Assembly (NCBI GenBank): GCA_018417955.1
Contig: JACTVC010000002.1
Span: forward strand, 3,906,001-3,970,000
Length of the DNA: 64,000 nt
Reading direction: 5' to 3'
Source of the DNA: Laccaria trichodermophora
Taxonomy: Eukaryota > Basidiomycota > Agaricomycetes > Agaricales > Hydnangiaceae
A program made the translations under genes and the position numbers. Shown in pieces: positions 34,301 to 46,397 of this stretch. The notes below the pieces were generated by a model. The model saw only the letters and a program-made list of their open reading frames with translations, had not been told where the DNA came from and did no database searches. The stretch's first letter is position 1. Each line of letters begins with the position of its first letter.

Positions 34301-34810
34301 ATGTCAACTCTAAAATTCCAACAATCACTTCCTTTTGTCTTGCTCTCCGTCTCTTCAGAGCTTGCTGCTCTCCACACTTGTCGTGCTCGTCGCCACCACC
34401 CATATAACAATACTTCCAACGCATGTAAAAAATGTGGTCGTCAATTTGATGCTGGCTTCAGTCATCGCAGCTTCCTTTCACACACGCCCACCTCTCCATC
34501 CCTCCTCCGCACTCTCTGCCATGCCTGCGGTGGCGTGCAGTTGGATCCGCTAGATAAAGTCTCTAAATCACTTTCAACTCCTGATTTGCCACCCACTACA
34601 CCCACCGATCACTCCTCGTCCGACCAATTACCCATCACACTGGCCACAACCCTGCAACCCAAACCACGTTCAAGGAAGAAACAAGGTCTGCAAGAATTGT
34701 TATCAAGGAACCGTGAGCGGCAGAAAGACCATTCGAGATCTCAGGATGGGAATGGTTTGGCCGCCTTTCTGGGAGGACTTTCTAACTCGTCGCACGATCG
34801 TATTATGTAG
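34301..34810 (+). CDS. Probable RNase P/MRP Rpr2/Snm1-type zinc protein
   Basis: A single exon of 169 codons from ATG 34301. It shows two Cys pairs, CKKCGRQFDAG and LCHACGGVQLDP, spaced about 35 residues apart after a helical, basic segment (SSELAALHTCRARRH). This pattern is that of the small Rpr2/Rpp21/Snm1 subunits of RNase P and RNase MRP. The C-terminal part is basic (KPRSRKKQGLQELLSRNRER) and ends SNSSHDRIM. The assignment rests on the Cys layout only. A further 5' exon is possible. No other function is suggested by the neighbours. Confidence 0.5.
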   Translation: MSTLKFQQSLPFVLLSVSSELAALHTCRARRHHPYNNTSNACKKCGRQFDAGFSHRSFLSHTPTSPSLLRTLCHACGGVQLDPLDKVSKSLSTPDLPPTTPTDHSSSDQLPITLATTLQPKPRSRKKQGLQELLSRNRERQKDHSRSQDGNGLAAFLGGLSNSSHDRIM

Positions 34811-34847
34811 TCCGCAATTATCTATGTAAAAGTGCAAAACACCAAAC

Positions 34848-36155
34848 CTACTCAATCCGTGTCACCTCTTCTTTCTCCATCTCCCTCGCCTTTTGCTCAT
34901 TTGGTTGTGCTGATGCAAGAATTCGGCCTGGCCAAAAGGGAATATAGATAACGATGGCCATAAACAGAGGCAGAGTATCCAGCGCATAGAAAAACGCTTC
35001 AGACGTTGCGAGATGGCCTTGGAATCCCTCCGAAAGCTCTACAACACGAAACACAGAACGAATCTTTATACCAAGCATGATCAGAACGGTCTGAGTACAA
35101 AGCTGAAAAAGACTGACCAGGATTCCAATACAACTGATCAATAAAGCCGCTGCGAGGGCACGCCAACCGTTACTCCAAGCCTTATCCTTGTCTACTGACC
35201 ATACTTCCGGACGATGTTTGCGGACTCGCCAAAGAAACAAAAGGTAGACGCAAGTGAACACAATAAAAGAGACGAGTTGTGCGGCAAGTCCGGCCAAAAA
35301 CACCTGAGCATGTCACGTTAAGTTGCATGTGCAAAGCTCGATGATGAGACACAGACACGAGATCCCACCAAGGCCTGATCTACATGGTTTGCGGATACGG
35401 ATAATGCACCACCGATGGCCTACAAACTGGTATTAACACAATGCCAGCGGTGACGAAGAGGCAGTGAAGTGGGACCTGTATCAGAAATGTTGTAACGTCG
35501 GACAAAATGAAGACAACAGTGATTCGGCGGGGGGAGATAAGGAGGTACTCGTCTACTCCCAGATGCCTCGCAATTTGACCAAGCAGGACGTAGTCTGAGG
35601 CAATGAATGCACAAGGCTATGATGGATCAGGTGAGCAGGGAGAGGGAAGGATGCTTAGAAAACCATCGGACAGATAGGACAACAAACAAATATTCCACGA
35701 TATAGAGACCCTTGGATTGAGGATGGAGATGTAGTCCGAATCGTGTTGCGAGGCCGAATGCAAATGCTGTTGTTCAGAGTATGTATTGCACTTTGAATTC
35801 TGATTGAAAAAAAAAAAAAAAAAAAAAGGTTACGTACTGTAGGCTCCTACCACCATGGATAGCATCCATCTCGCGCCCCACCTCTTCATGCACAACGATT
35901 GCAACAAGCCTACGAGTAAAACGAGTGCTGGATACTACGGTGAGCCGGTAGGTGATCTTGAATAAAGAAGGACTGACAGAATGCAACTGCCGTCAAGGAA
36001 TTGGTCGCGATATATCTTAAAGGATTGTATGGATCATGTTTGGGGTCGACGAAAGGGTCCGGACGGGGTATAGAATGTTTGACAACAGCGCCAGCGGAAG
36101 AGACCGTGGAGAGCACTGCCAGTAAACCGAGAAAGTCGAGACCCGCAAGGCGCAT
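34848..36155 (-). CDS. RTA1-like seven-transmembrane protein
   Basis: A multi-pass membrane protein of the fungal RTA1/RTM1/Rsb1 (lipid-translocating exporter-like) family. It starts MRLAGLDFLGLLAVLSTVSS, a signal-like segment. Later exons give AFGLATRFGLHLHPQSKGLY, IVEYLFVVLSP, DYVLLGQIARHLG, ISPRRITVVFILSDVTTFL and FLAGLAAQLVSFIVFTCVYL. The family signature follows, IRSVFRVVELSEGFQGHLAT with EAFFYALDTLPLFMAIV. It ends EKEEVTRIE. Six or so introns; one contains a run of about 20 T on the coding strand (A-run 35807-35826). Substrate unknown. Divergent from VID27 with 323 bp between starts. Confidence 0.8.
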
Positions 36156-36478
36156 GGTTTGGAGATGAAGAAAGACTATTTGAATTATTGATCATTGACT
36201 TGATATACTTGGTACTAGTCTCCTTCCAAGGATGTCAAGGGCTTTATCTCCACTTGGGTCGAGAAGCGTGCAGTTTTTCGTGCAATAAACAAGCATCGTG
36301 CCAAGACGGTGTCCAAGTAAGAAAATCGTGTGGTTATACGAAAGGACCACATGGGTACGTGATGGGATGGAGTTGAGCTTGAACATATTATTGAGTCGCG
36401 TGACAGCGAGGACGTGACTTGGTCACGGCGCGAAGTTGGAGTCGAAGTTGGAGTCTTTGTCTTCCTTCATCCTCAACC
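36156..36478. promoter_or_regulatory. Shared divergent promoter region of the RTA1-like gene and VID27
   Basis: 323 bp between the two start codons. It contains repeated GAAGTTGGAGTC near 36432-36454. No other signal seen. Confidence 0.35.
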
Positions 36479-39339
36479 ATGAATATCTTCAGAAGCCGTC
36501 AGCCTTTTCCACGTCAACCATTTGTGCACTAAAAGCTAACCATAATCCATTAGTTATCGGTAAAGTCTGGCGTCAGTAATTACCGTCATGATTACCATCA
36601 TCTCGACTCATTCACGCATTAGAAGATCCCAATGCCGCCGAGGTCGTCAAGATCTCTTCAGGTTTGCATCTCTCTTAGGTTTTCCTTTTCAAATACATCT
36701 GAAGCTTCGTCAAGGCCAACTCTATCTTGTCCGCCCAGGAAACATTCGTACATCTAGAGAATGCATGTGCGTTTTGCCAATCTACGCTTCCCCATCGGCG
36801 TTTTGTAATGCTAGTCCAGATACAACGAAGCCATGGCAACTATTCGGCGCGTACCGTCTGTGGAACACAACTTTCAGCTTGTTATCACGCGAGTGTATGA
36901 CGACGGCGACCAAGAGCTACTGGAGGACGAGGATGAAAGTAAGTCAAAGACATCTACTCCCCCTGCACATCTTCTAATAGCACCGCACGACCATTCAGCT
37001 GACGAAGAGCGTGTTTTTCTGATAAGCGAAGAGCTCGAGTTTCATCCAGGAGAGACTGATGGTGAACCTAACTTCATTTGGCGCGACCTCCACGGGGATG
37101 TCGACGAATTCTATGAATATGTCGCCGCTGGGACAAACGACCCTACCAGGGTTTTCTTTGAAACGTGTATGTATAGGGCGATGTATGAGCGCAAGTACAA
37201 GAAAAGCGCCGACGGTACTCGTGATTCGGACTTTAATGAGTTTGTTTGGCAGTGAGCTGACTTCATTCATACCCGTTGTTTTGCTGATTCCAACACTTTA
37301 TAGCCCTCCTGCTCCTACTCCCAAGCCCAATGCAAGGCGAAAGGTGTCAAAGACGGCGGAACAGGCACCACACCCCTCGACGTCCCAAACTATCGTGGTC
37401 GATGATCCACCATCCAGCCCAGGACAAAGCCCCGGAGTTGCTGTGGATATTCCCAACATGGAAGCACTCGTTTCCCAAGAAGCAGTTCTCTACTTGTGGG
37501 ACCCCAACACAGAGGTGTTCGAAAATCAAGGCATTGTGACCGCGCAAATAGCACGGCAAACGGGCACCACATTTGCATATTGGCTTACGGCCTCGACTAG
37601 CTCGGGTGGACTTTTATACCACAAGATTTCTTCTGAGATGAATCAGCGGTGGTCTCATAAGATATTCTCATTGACATGGAATCACCTTGAAGATGATGAT
37701 ACTCAAAGGAGTTGGCTCTTCAAATTCCACAATCAGGAGGACTTTGCAGACATTTTGGCAACGTTTACCCACTGCTTGTGGGAGTCTCTTCATCAGACGT
37801 CCTGGGGGAAAGCCAAGGTGCGTCATATGTCATGGGCCATCCGACTTCTATTAATCCAGACCGCAGCCAGACGAACAGAAGTATATTATGAGTTCGACAG
37901 AAGACGTTGAGATGAAAGACATAGAAGACGATGAAGGAGATGAAGAAGAAGTTCTTTCGGAACTAGATCCCGATGAAGGTTTGGCTTCTTCTAAACTTGG
38001 GTATGTCTTACTCAAATTCAAGCACTAGAGGCCAGTGATGAGGAGCAAGAAGACGAAGAGGATGAGCAGCCCCCTGCTTTAACCAAGGGGGACCAGAACT
38101 CGCAGCTTACCGTCGGCTACAAGGGTGACCGTTCGTATGTTGTTCGTGGAAACAATATCGGAGTTTTCAGACATTCGAGTGACGAAGCGGTCAAATATTA
38201 CGCCACTATCAGCAAAATTGCCACAACGAAGGGAAAAGAGTTCAAACCGAAGCATGTGCGTTCTACCGATTAACTGAGGTACTAAATATCCTAAGTGACT
38301 TTAGGTTATGTTACATGAACAAGATTCGAAAATGATTCTTATGAATCCCACGGATCCGCATTCACTCTATAGCATGGACATCGAGAGAGGGAAAGTCGTC
38401 GAGGAGTGGAAAGTACACGACGACATAAGCGTCGATCACATAGCCCCCGACAACAAATTTGCCCCCACAACACGAGAACAGACTCTCGTTGGTGCTTCGC
38501 ACAACGCGCTGTTTCGCATCGACCCCCGTGTTGACGGAACAAAACTTGTTGACAGCCAATACAAGCAATATGCTGGTAAGAACAAGTTTTCTGGTGTGGC
38601 GACCACAGCCGCAGGAAAGGTCGCCGTCGTGAGTGAGAAAGGTGACGTCAGGCTCTTCGACTCTATTGGCAAGAACGCCAAAACAGCATTACCCCCTTAT
38701 GGTGACCCCATTATTGGTGTCGACGTGACTGCCGATGGTCGATACATTGTGGCCACTACCGAGACCTATCTGTTATTGATCGATACCTTGATCGGTGAAG
38801 GGCGATATCAAGGACAGCTTGGCTTCGACCGCAGCTTCCCTGCAACGGCAAAGCCAATTCCTCGCCGCCTCCAGCTTAGAGGAGAACATGTTGCATATAT
38901 GGGTCACAAAATTTCCTTCACTCCTGCCAAGTGCGATTTTATACCTTTGTATCTCGCTTCGAACTAACGATGCGTTACAGGTTCAACCAAGGCGAGGGAC
39001 AGGAGGAAAATGCAATTGTTACGTCCACGGGGCAGTTCGTCATTGCGTGGGACTTTGCAAAGGTCAAGAAAGGCCACCTCGACAAATACGAGATCAAGAA
39101 GTACGAAGATCATGTCGTACAGGATAATTTTAAGTTTGGGGATGATAAACAAATTGTGAGTGAAGTGATCCTTGGAGGAATATTGTGGCCTAAATATTCT
39201 ATCCCCTTAGATCGTGGCCCTCAACAATAACGTATTGGCGATCAACAAGAAAAACTTGAAGAAACCAACACGGCAATCTCTCGCGCCATCTATTGGCAAT
39301 TTGCACAGCCGCTCGGACATCGTGAACGCGCCCTACTGA
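36479..39339 (+). CDS. VID27: VID27 cytoplasmic protein (vacuole import and degradation 27)
   Basis: VID27 was first linked to vacuolar import and degradation of fructose-1,6-bisphosphatase; its biochemical role is unclear. Short 5' exons must be spliced: ATG 36479 gives MNIFRS, then LIGKVW, then DPNAAEVVKISSG, then GQLYLVRPGNIRTSRE. This rebuilds the usual VID27 start. The body has ATIRRVPSVEHNFQLVITRV (PH-like region), an acidic linker (EDDEGDEEEVLSELDPDEG), and the C-terminal beta-propeller with SYVVRGNNIGVFRH, PTDPHSLYSMDIERGKVVEEW, FSGVATTAAGKVAVVSEKGD and VDVTADGRYIVATTETYLLL. It ends NLHSRSDIVNAPY. About seven introns. The ATG at 36833 often chosen for this frame is internal. Confidence 0.85.
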
Positions 39340-39467
39340 GAAGTGACCCCACCCTCTCCATCCGTTTTTCTTGGATTCATTGTAGCCCACCAGTATGTAA
39401 ATTGAAACGCGTGATGTAACATTATCGTATATGCAATTGATATTCCTTTACGACAAGTAGGAATCGG

Positions 39468-40110
39468 TTACTTAGAAAGGTCCTTCAACTTGTTTGTAGG
39501 GGCCTCGTGTGAGAGACCGTCCCTCTTGTCGACATACCGCGCAATACCTAAATGCCAGGCTATGCGGGGTACCATTAACGATAATCCCAGGATAACAGTT
39601 GTCCATAACATAGGACTCCAATTCCAAAAATCCCACTTTTGGTCACCCAAAGCCCACAGAGTCACAACAAGATGAAAGAGGTCGCCAAAAAGGAGTGGTG
39701 TTAACAAGGAGAAGACAATCTTCTCCTGGAGAGCAGGATTATCCTGCAAGTGTTTTCGGGCAGCCGTCAAAACGAAGCAGTTGATGACGCCGATGAGGGC
39801 ACAAACATGTGCCAGCTGCAACGTCGTCACAAGAGTTGCTCCTGGAAGAACATCAAAAGGGAGCGCGCCTGTAGGCCAAGGCGCTTGTGAGTTATGTGCC
39901 TGTTGTGGCTGATCAATAAGGCTTAGGGAAGAGAATAAACTCTCCTACACTGGTTGGATCGCTGTGGGTGATAATTAGAAGCAGCAATGCATAGTCGATG
40001 TGGCGCCGGACTTACGCGCATGTGCCCAGAAAGCCTATCGTTGTTAAGAAGGGCTCATAAGCGGCGAAGCAGAAGTAGTAAAAGTCTGGAATGGCAGACT
40101 TTTGGGTCAT
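39468..40110 (-). CDS. Small four-TM membrane protein, DUF7704-like
   Basis: Starts MTQKSAIPDFYYFCFAAYEP at 40110. An intron follows, then a segment ending LPFDVLPGATLV, LQLAHVCALIGVINCFVLTA, IVFSLLTPLLFGDLFHLVVT, a WDFWNWSPMLWTTVILG helix, and a tail ending NKLKDLSK. The layout of four hydrophobic helices with an aromatic first loop resembles the DUF7704 family common in agaricomycetes. No function is known for that family and I claim none. Divergent from FEX with 460 bp between starts. Confidence 0.6.
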
Positions 40111-40570
40111 GGTGAAAAGCAAGTAATATTAATACAATGGCTAGGACTTCCGGAAAGTTCAGGATCAGTCATAGGTATGATGGCTTTAGACCGCAGTATG
40201 GCACGGCGCTCACTGTCTCTGGTGCGGTGCCGCTCACACATTGTAGTCACATGATCAACCTGCCCTCAACCATGTCCCTTTAGTCGACTTTATTTTTTCC
40301 TCAATAATTTCTTCATCTTACATCAAGGTCCCTCTGAAAACCAAGGCTGGCAAGTGCGATCCACACTATTCAGCCTAATGGCGAGGACTAAGAGTGTTCT
40401 GTACGAAGATGAGAGATATAATGCCTGCCCTGGTCGCCTGTACGGAGTGGGCTTCGCTTCTTTCTGACATACTTTTAATTTACATACTTACAATAATGTC
40501 ATGTGAGTCTCAAAAGTCAACTATTTTTATGACCTTGAACTAGTACCACTTTGGTGCCACTGTATTGCCA
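40111..40570. promoter_or_regulatory. Divergent promoter region between the DUF7704-like gene and FEX
   Basis: 460 bp without coding signal. TACTTACAATAATG-like and A/T-rich stretches lie near 40490. No repeat or transposon end found. Confidence 0.35.
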
Positions 40571-41795
40571 ATGGCTGGTTCACAAACTTGCCACTCGCTC
40601 AATGAAACAGGAAATTCCAACGACGAGCAGCAGACACGCATCGCCGAGACAGTGGACCGTCCCCCCACCCTTGAAGACGGCATTCGACCGCCCAAGATCT
40701 ACGAACCTTTCTCGTTTCCTGTTTTGGTTCTCCTTATGCCGGCTTCCATATTTGGAGTGCTTTCGAGACTCGGATTGCAGGCCTTGACAACCTTTGATGG
40801 TCGGAGCATTTTTCCTTTGGCCTACGTGCAGGCAGTAGGGTGTTTGATCATGGGCATGGGAATGAGGGTGAAGGAACCACTGGGCCAATTGTTTGTCACC
40901 TCCTTCAACATTTCTGCCCGCCTTTTTAGAAGCCACTTCATAGTTATGGACCGCTCTATACTGCACTCACCACTGGTCAGCAATCACTCCCTGTTCTAAT
41001 TGTATGGCTTGACTCAAGAAGGATTTAGGATTCTGTGGTTCATTGACCACCTTTTCTGGCTGGCAACTGGATATCTTCAATTCTTGGATCAACTCGAGCA
41101 AGTTTCATCGTAGTGGATTACAAGACGTATGTGTGATATGACTCTTGTGATTAAGGCCCTAATACCAAGATCAATAGTTTATCAATGGGATCGGAGTGTC
41201 AGCTATCACCTTGTCGTTGTCGCTGGCTTCGTTGAGTTTCGGCTACCATATTGCTTCTATCCTAGAAACTCGCCTCTCGTCGCCCAGCTTCTTAAAGCCA
41301 CTATGTCGTTATTCGCTGAGTGTCACCGCAGTTCTCACTTACGCTGCCACTTTCCTCACGTATTTCTTACTCGCGGATAAATTTCGTCATCAAGCGACCG
41401 CAGCCCTTTTATTTTCCTTTCCAGGAACGTTGACGCGCTATACCCTCTCAGTCATGCTTAATTCACGATTCAAGGCACTCCCAGTTGGCACCCTGGCGGC
41501 CAACTCGTTGGGAACAGCACTTCTGGCTACCTTTCATGTCCTGCAAAGTACAATGCCTCCCCCGTCTACGAACACTTGTTCCATTTTGCAAGGTTTGATC
41601 GATGGGTATTGCGGTTGTTTGACAACCGTCAGCACGTTCGCCGCCGAGGTTCACACCTTACGCGATTGGAAGGCGTTTAGATATCTGATAGTGAGCTGGT
41701 TAATGGGTCAAGGACTTATGCTTGTTATATTTGGGACATCAATTTGGACAGGACGTGCTAGTGAACAAGTGACATGTAAATTTATAGAGGCATAG
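40571..41795 (+). CDS. FEX: Fluoride export protein FEX (fused double CrcB)
   Basis: A plasma-membrane fluoride channel that keeps cytosolic fluoride low. In eukaryotes two CrcB-like halves are fused. The first half has FPVLVLLMPASIFGVLSRLG, SIFPLAYVQAVGCLIMG and, after short introns, FCGSLTTFSGWQLD. The second half has SFPGTLTRYTLSVMLNSRF, LPVGTLAANSLGTALLATFH and GYCGCLTTVSTFAAE. The paired GxxTTxS(T/G) pore segments and the asymmetric halves match fungal FEX. A hydrophilic head of about 40 residues (MAGSQTCHSLNETGN) precedes the first helix. About four introns. It ends QVTCKFIEA. Confidence 0.85.
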
Positions 41796-41894
41796 CTAGA
41801 AATTTGACAGGTTGTCGGAGTTGGAACTGTCAGTGGTTGCATCGACGTTACAATAAATATCATTCAAGGGCAAAACCAAGCCAAACTCACTCTC

Positions 41895-43473
41895 ATGGCA
41901 TCTAGACAGCCACTGGCTGTAGATCCTCATTTAGGACTAGAGGAAGAGGATGCTGTCAGTGGTACCGGCGAAGGCGATGAGATCATGGAGGAAGCAGAGG
42001 AACAAGAAGATGGCTACAGTGCGTATTTAATCTAATTCATCTCATGTTGTCTCTTTTGTGCTCTTGTTCTTCAATCTGACACTGAACAATGGGCCGTGGT
42101 TCAGCATCCTCCACGCCGACGTCTACACTAACGTGGATCAGCTGGTTTTGCTCGCTGCCTGGCCATGAATACTTCTGCGAGGTGACGGAGGACTTTATCG
42201 AGGACGATTTCAACCTTACCGGCTTGAATACCATGGTCCCGTTCTGGAAGGAAGCGATGGAAATGGTACTTGATGTTGAACCAGGTGTGGGTTTTTCTTT
42301 GGCTGTCCCAAAGTACGTTGGAAGGCTGAACTTTGGCTTTTGAAGATGAGGATGCCTCAAAAATACCGGATGTGTCAATTGTTGAATCATCCGCTGAAAT
42401 GCTCTATGGTCTGGTACACCAGCGCTTTATTTTGACGCGTGTAGGCCTGCAGGCAATGGTGCGTACCTCTCGCCTCTGTTGAATAGCAAAGTTCGACTCC
42501 GTACTTTAGGCTGAGAAGTACGAAAGCGGCGTTTTCGGATCTTGTCCACGCGTATATTGCGTTGGATGCAACGTCGTGCCTTGTGGACGCTCGGACGTGC
42601 CAGGCCTCGATACTGTGAAGCTCTTTTGCCCCAACTGTAACGACATCTATGTACCACCAAGTAGCAGGTTTCAAGGTGTGGACGGTAAGGCTACTCGCAA
42701 CGACTACTTGATATACAATTGAAATCGACCACCTTTGCAGGTGCCTTCTTCGGCACAACGTTTTCCCATCTCTTCTTTCAAACATATCGCGAGTTATCCC
42801 CGGCTCCATTCTGGAAAGCTCCTTCTGCTGGAGGGTCTCCACTATCCCCCAGAAGCACATCGGGTAGCAGCAGCTCCCGGGGGTCTCCCTTTGTTAACCC
42901 GAACCCACATGGTGGGCAAAAGCGCGCCGCAGGCTATGTCTACGTACCCAGAATATACGGTTTCAAGGTTAGTGAGAGGGCAAAAAGCGGTCCTCGAATG
43001 CATTGGTTGCGCCTCCGGCCCGAGAGCGCCTCCGAGCTGGATATGGTTGATTGGCGAGGGCGATGGATTGATGAGGATGATGAGTATGACGATGACGAGG
43101 AAGACGATGACGATGACAGGCAGATGGAAGATTTTGATCCTGTAAATTCAAATCTTTCGTTACATTGGTGTTCACTAACAGGTCTACAAAGGATGCGGTA
43201 GAAGGTGATGACGATGACGAGGAAGAAGAGGAGGAAGAGGAGGAGGGAGGGAGTTTCCCGACGCAAGGGCAACAGCATCACGGACGTCGGCATACCTCTG
43301 GGGTTGTCCTTAGACCAGCAACACCAATTCTCTCAGCGCGCACATCACCGACATCGACGGCATGTACAGAGGAGAAACGAGCCGGATTGATTGCTTCCGC
43401 TGGGAGAGTGAAGATGGTGAGGCAGTGGGCTCCAAGAACGGAGGTAGTCTGGGCGGGGACGGCGCAAGTTTGA
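41895..43473 (+). CDS. CKB1: Casein kinase 2 regulatory (beta) subunit
   Basis: Dimerises and recruits two catalytic CK2 alpha chains. It starts [20 protein letters not shown]. After an intron, [19 protein letters not shown] and [18 protein letters not shown] give the acidic-loop region, and [20 protein letters not shown] follows. The zinc finger [15 protein letters not shown]...[18 protein letters not shown] supplies the four dimerisation cysteines, and [19 protein letters not shown] follows. The C-terminal part is long and acidic ([14 protein letters not shown]). An intron at about 43141-43192 keeps the frame open through a second Glu-run to 43473; unspliced it would stop at 43199. The acidic tail is longer than in yeast, and the end is uncertain. 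Confidence 0.85.
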
Positions 43474-43641
43474 TATGTATCTCTATTCAATCGGATAAGA
43501 TTAGATCAAGTTATCGTAGAGGCGTGAGAAGATCAAAATAGGAACTATACAGGACCAGCCACAACTTCACACGTGACCCTGTCGTTCTACTGAAGGCACA
43601 AGTCGCTTGAACGCATCACGTCAAGATCTCTTCAAGAAAAA

Positions 43642-44112
43642 ATGGTTCGCAGCAGTGAGTTGGTCGTCGTGCTACAACTTCAGAAAGGATAACCGGTTAT
43701 ATTTTCAGATCTCCGTTACGGTCCTAACCATGGCCATCCCACGACACCCATCCCCAAAGCTGTCCGCCCCAGCCAGCGCAAAGGCGTGCAGTCGACCAAG
43801 ACCAAGTTTGTACGGTCTGTGATTCGAGAGGTTGCTGGATTCTCTGCGTATGAGAGGCGGGTTATGGAGTTGTTGAGGAACTCAAAGGTGTGATCATATT
43901 CTATACTGGTGGAATAGTGGAAGGCTAAGAGATGTGTTTGCAGGACAAGAAAGCCAGGAAGTTGACAAAGAAAAGAGTGGGTGAATTACTGATTGGTTTA
44001 TACTGACATACTTAAAATTGAATTGTTGTAGCTCGGAACGCTTCTTCGTTCCAAACGCAAATTGGAGGAACTGTCCACGGTTATCCAAGAGAGCAGGAGG
44101 GCAGGTCATTAG
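43642..44112 (+). CDS. RPL36: 60S ribosomal protein eL36
   Basis: A small basic protein of the large subunit. The exons are MVRS/NLRYGPNHGHPTTPIP, then KAVRPSQRKGVQSTKTKFV, RSVIREVAGFSAYERRVMEL, DKKARKLTKKR and LGTLLRSKRKLEELSTVIQ, ending ESRRAGH. The order and length (about 100 residues) match eL36. Three introns; the first interrupts after only four codons (GTGAGTTGG...TTTTCAG), a common position in fungal ribosomal protein genes. Confidence 0.92.
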
Positions 44113-44273
44113 GTCATTTACTTAGTGGTTTGATGCATGTTTGTGCCGATATGTCATATATGCTTACGTGGTTACGGCTATGGAATTGAATGCTGATTAC
44201 GCTATGCTGACACAATCAAACCTGGTTCCAACGGTTGCACTCTCAAGTAGAGTCTCCACTACTATGTCCTCTA

Positions 44274-45801
44274 ATACTCCTCTATCCCCTTTTCTCCCTC
44301 CTCCTCCCCCTCCTCACCGTGTGTCGTCTACAAATCTCCGGTCCCATTGCTCTCTTGCTACTCTCGGTCGTCGTCGTTCTACCTCGTGTCTACTGACCGT
44401 CCAAGACTTACCAGCCTCCGACTCTTCCCCAATTCTTGAACCCATATCAACCAGTGTTCCCCCACCTTCCATGCTTGTTCTCCTTGCTTCTCGCTTTCTT
44501 CAGTGGTTACACCTTCCAACCAAGCACTCGTCATCGTGGTCTACCCCATCCTCTCCTCGTTCAAGCTCAGACCACTTTGTTCTTCCAGTCTCAGCCGACG
44601 CCCAACAGGATTCTTTTTCCATATCTCTGCCTGAAGAAAATTCCCAATCCCATACCTTTGATGCCTTCCCAACCGTGATTATCTTTCTCTCTTTTTTTTT
44701 CTCTTTTGATTGTATTTTATTTATCTGATTCCGCGCCCAGGTTCACGCTCCAATATTAATCGTCATCATTCTTTTTCCACTTTCCACCATGTTTGTTTTA
44801 TTTTGCCTATCAACTCTTCCAATATCCATGTCGTGGCCGCACACGATCGCCGATGTTGCTCAACTAGGCAGGGACCTACATGGTTACTCTAGGAGTGGTC
44901 CAGGTCCTCTCTCCCACGTCTTGGCAGTCATGGCCATTTCTGCAATTTGGAAACATGCGTGGTCTATTCCGGGCAGTGTCTTATGGGTGCGTATCAGCCC
45001 AGCTATCTGATTTTTTTTTTTTTTGACCTTGATCTTATTTTCCCCAGAATGTCCTGGGCGGAGCTCTATTCTCCCCCGCATTTGCGACAATTATGCTTAC
45101 CGCGCTCACCACAATTGGTTCAGCATGTGCTACACTCCTGTCGACTCCCCTCGCTCCCTTCTTGATGCACATGTTTCCTCGGGCACTGGACATGACCCGC
45201 AGTGCGTTGGGTGCCGAGTCGCATCCCAGTAATCAAACAAAACCAAAAACCGCGGCCTGGGTCCGTCTCTCCGTTCTGCGTCTCATTGGTGTCGTACCAT
45301 GGTCTGGCATTAATATTGCGTGTGGTGTTTGCGGAGTATCTCTAAGAGATTGCATCTTGGGCACTTTCATTGGCTGCCTTCCCTGGACAGCAGTTACGTG
45401 CCAGGTACTCCACACTTTATTTGGAAAAAACAACTACTTACCTATTTCGATGACGTCAGATAGGGGATATTCTACAAACTGTTGCTTCAACTCCGTCACC
45501 CACGCCGCAAACCATCTCATCGCTCCTGACAACACCTGAAATTATTTTCAAACTCGTCTTCCTCTCCTTTTTGTCACTTGCCCCCATTCTCGGTCGAGAT
45601 CATCTCCGAGCCATGATATCCCCTTCCGCATCATCTGACGACTCGTCGTCGGCTCGACAACCAAAATGGATATGGGTGCAAGAGTGGAGAACGAAGATTC
45701 GATTGCCCTCTCGCTCACGTACGCCTGAACGACAACAAAAGGAAGACCAACTTCAGACGCTTGTTCAAGAAAAGAGAAGGTTAGAGGACCTTCCTTCGTG
45801 A
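44274..45801 (+). CDS. VTT-domain membrane protein (TVP38/TMEM64, DedA-like)
   Basis: VTT proteins are polytopic membrane proteins of the Golgi/ER; several relatives act as lipid scramblases. The N-terminal region (MSSNTPLSPFLPPPPPPHRV) is Ser/Pro-rich and disordered. After an intron with a long T-run (about 44675-44741) come helices ILIVIILFPLSTMFVLFCLS, then SIPGSVLW/NVLGGALFSP, FATIMLTALTTIGSACATLL, VVPWSGINIACGVCGVSL, ILGTFIGCLPWTAVTCQIG and a last helix near LSLAPILGRDHL. G-x-L-F...G-x-C and VPWSGIN are the expected VTT signatures. The tail is basic and ends EKRRLEDLPS. An upstream in-frame Met exists, but MSSNT fits composition best. Confidence 0.75.
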
Positions 45802-46397
45802 TTTTTCCAAGGGCTCTCTATCGATTTCCCACCTCATTGGGATTACGAAACGACGCGATGCACACAACCTCACCTTTATTTATTGAGCCCAACCCTTAAT
45901 CGTGTTGTATCATCAACTCCGGGCCTTTTGTGACGCCAAAGCCTTTACGACTCCGACCTATCCTTATCGTCTCGGCTTCACGACAACACTACCGCTTCTT
46001 TTCCACGTCATTTAATACTCCTTGGCACATATACACATTCGCATTTCTACCATCATTTTCATGATCTTAACGACTCATCCCCACTCTTCCGCCGCTGCAT
46101 TAAGACCTAATGTAGAGAGAAGCACATTTTATTTCATTAATGCTAACTACCTGCTTTGATTCTAAACGTGGTCAATTTGTAGATTACACCGCACTACATG
46201 TCCTTGTGAAAGATGACCCGATGTTTCGCGAAAGGCTCCTAGAATGAATCTGACAACGTTGAATGACTTGAAAATGTGAGATGATAGATACATAGATGAT
46301 TGTAGACTCTAAACATTATGCAATTCTGATAAGATATACTTTCATACTCCGAGTCTGTGAATCGTGAATAACCAAAAGTGTATGACAAATGGATGAC
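45802..46397. other. Intergenic region between two convergent genes
   Basis: About 600 bp of 3' flanks (VTT gene and mitochondrial carrier). No coding frame, repeat or RNA gene seen. Confidence 0.4.
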
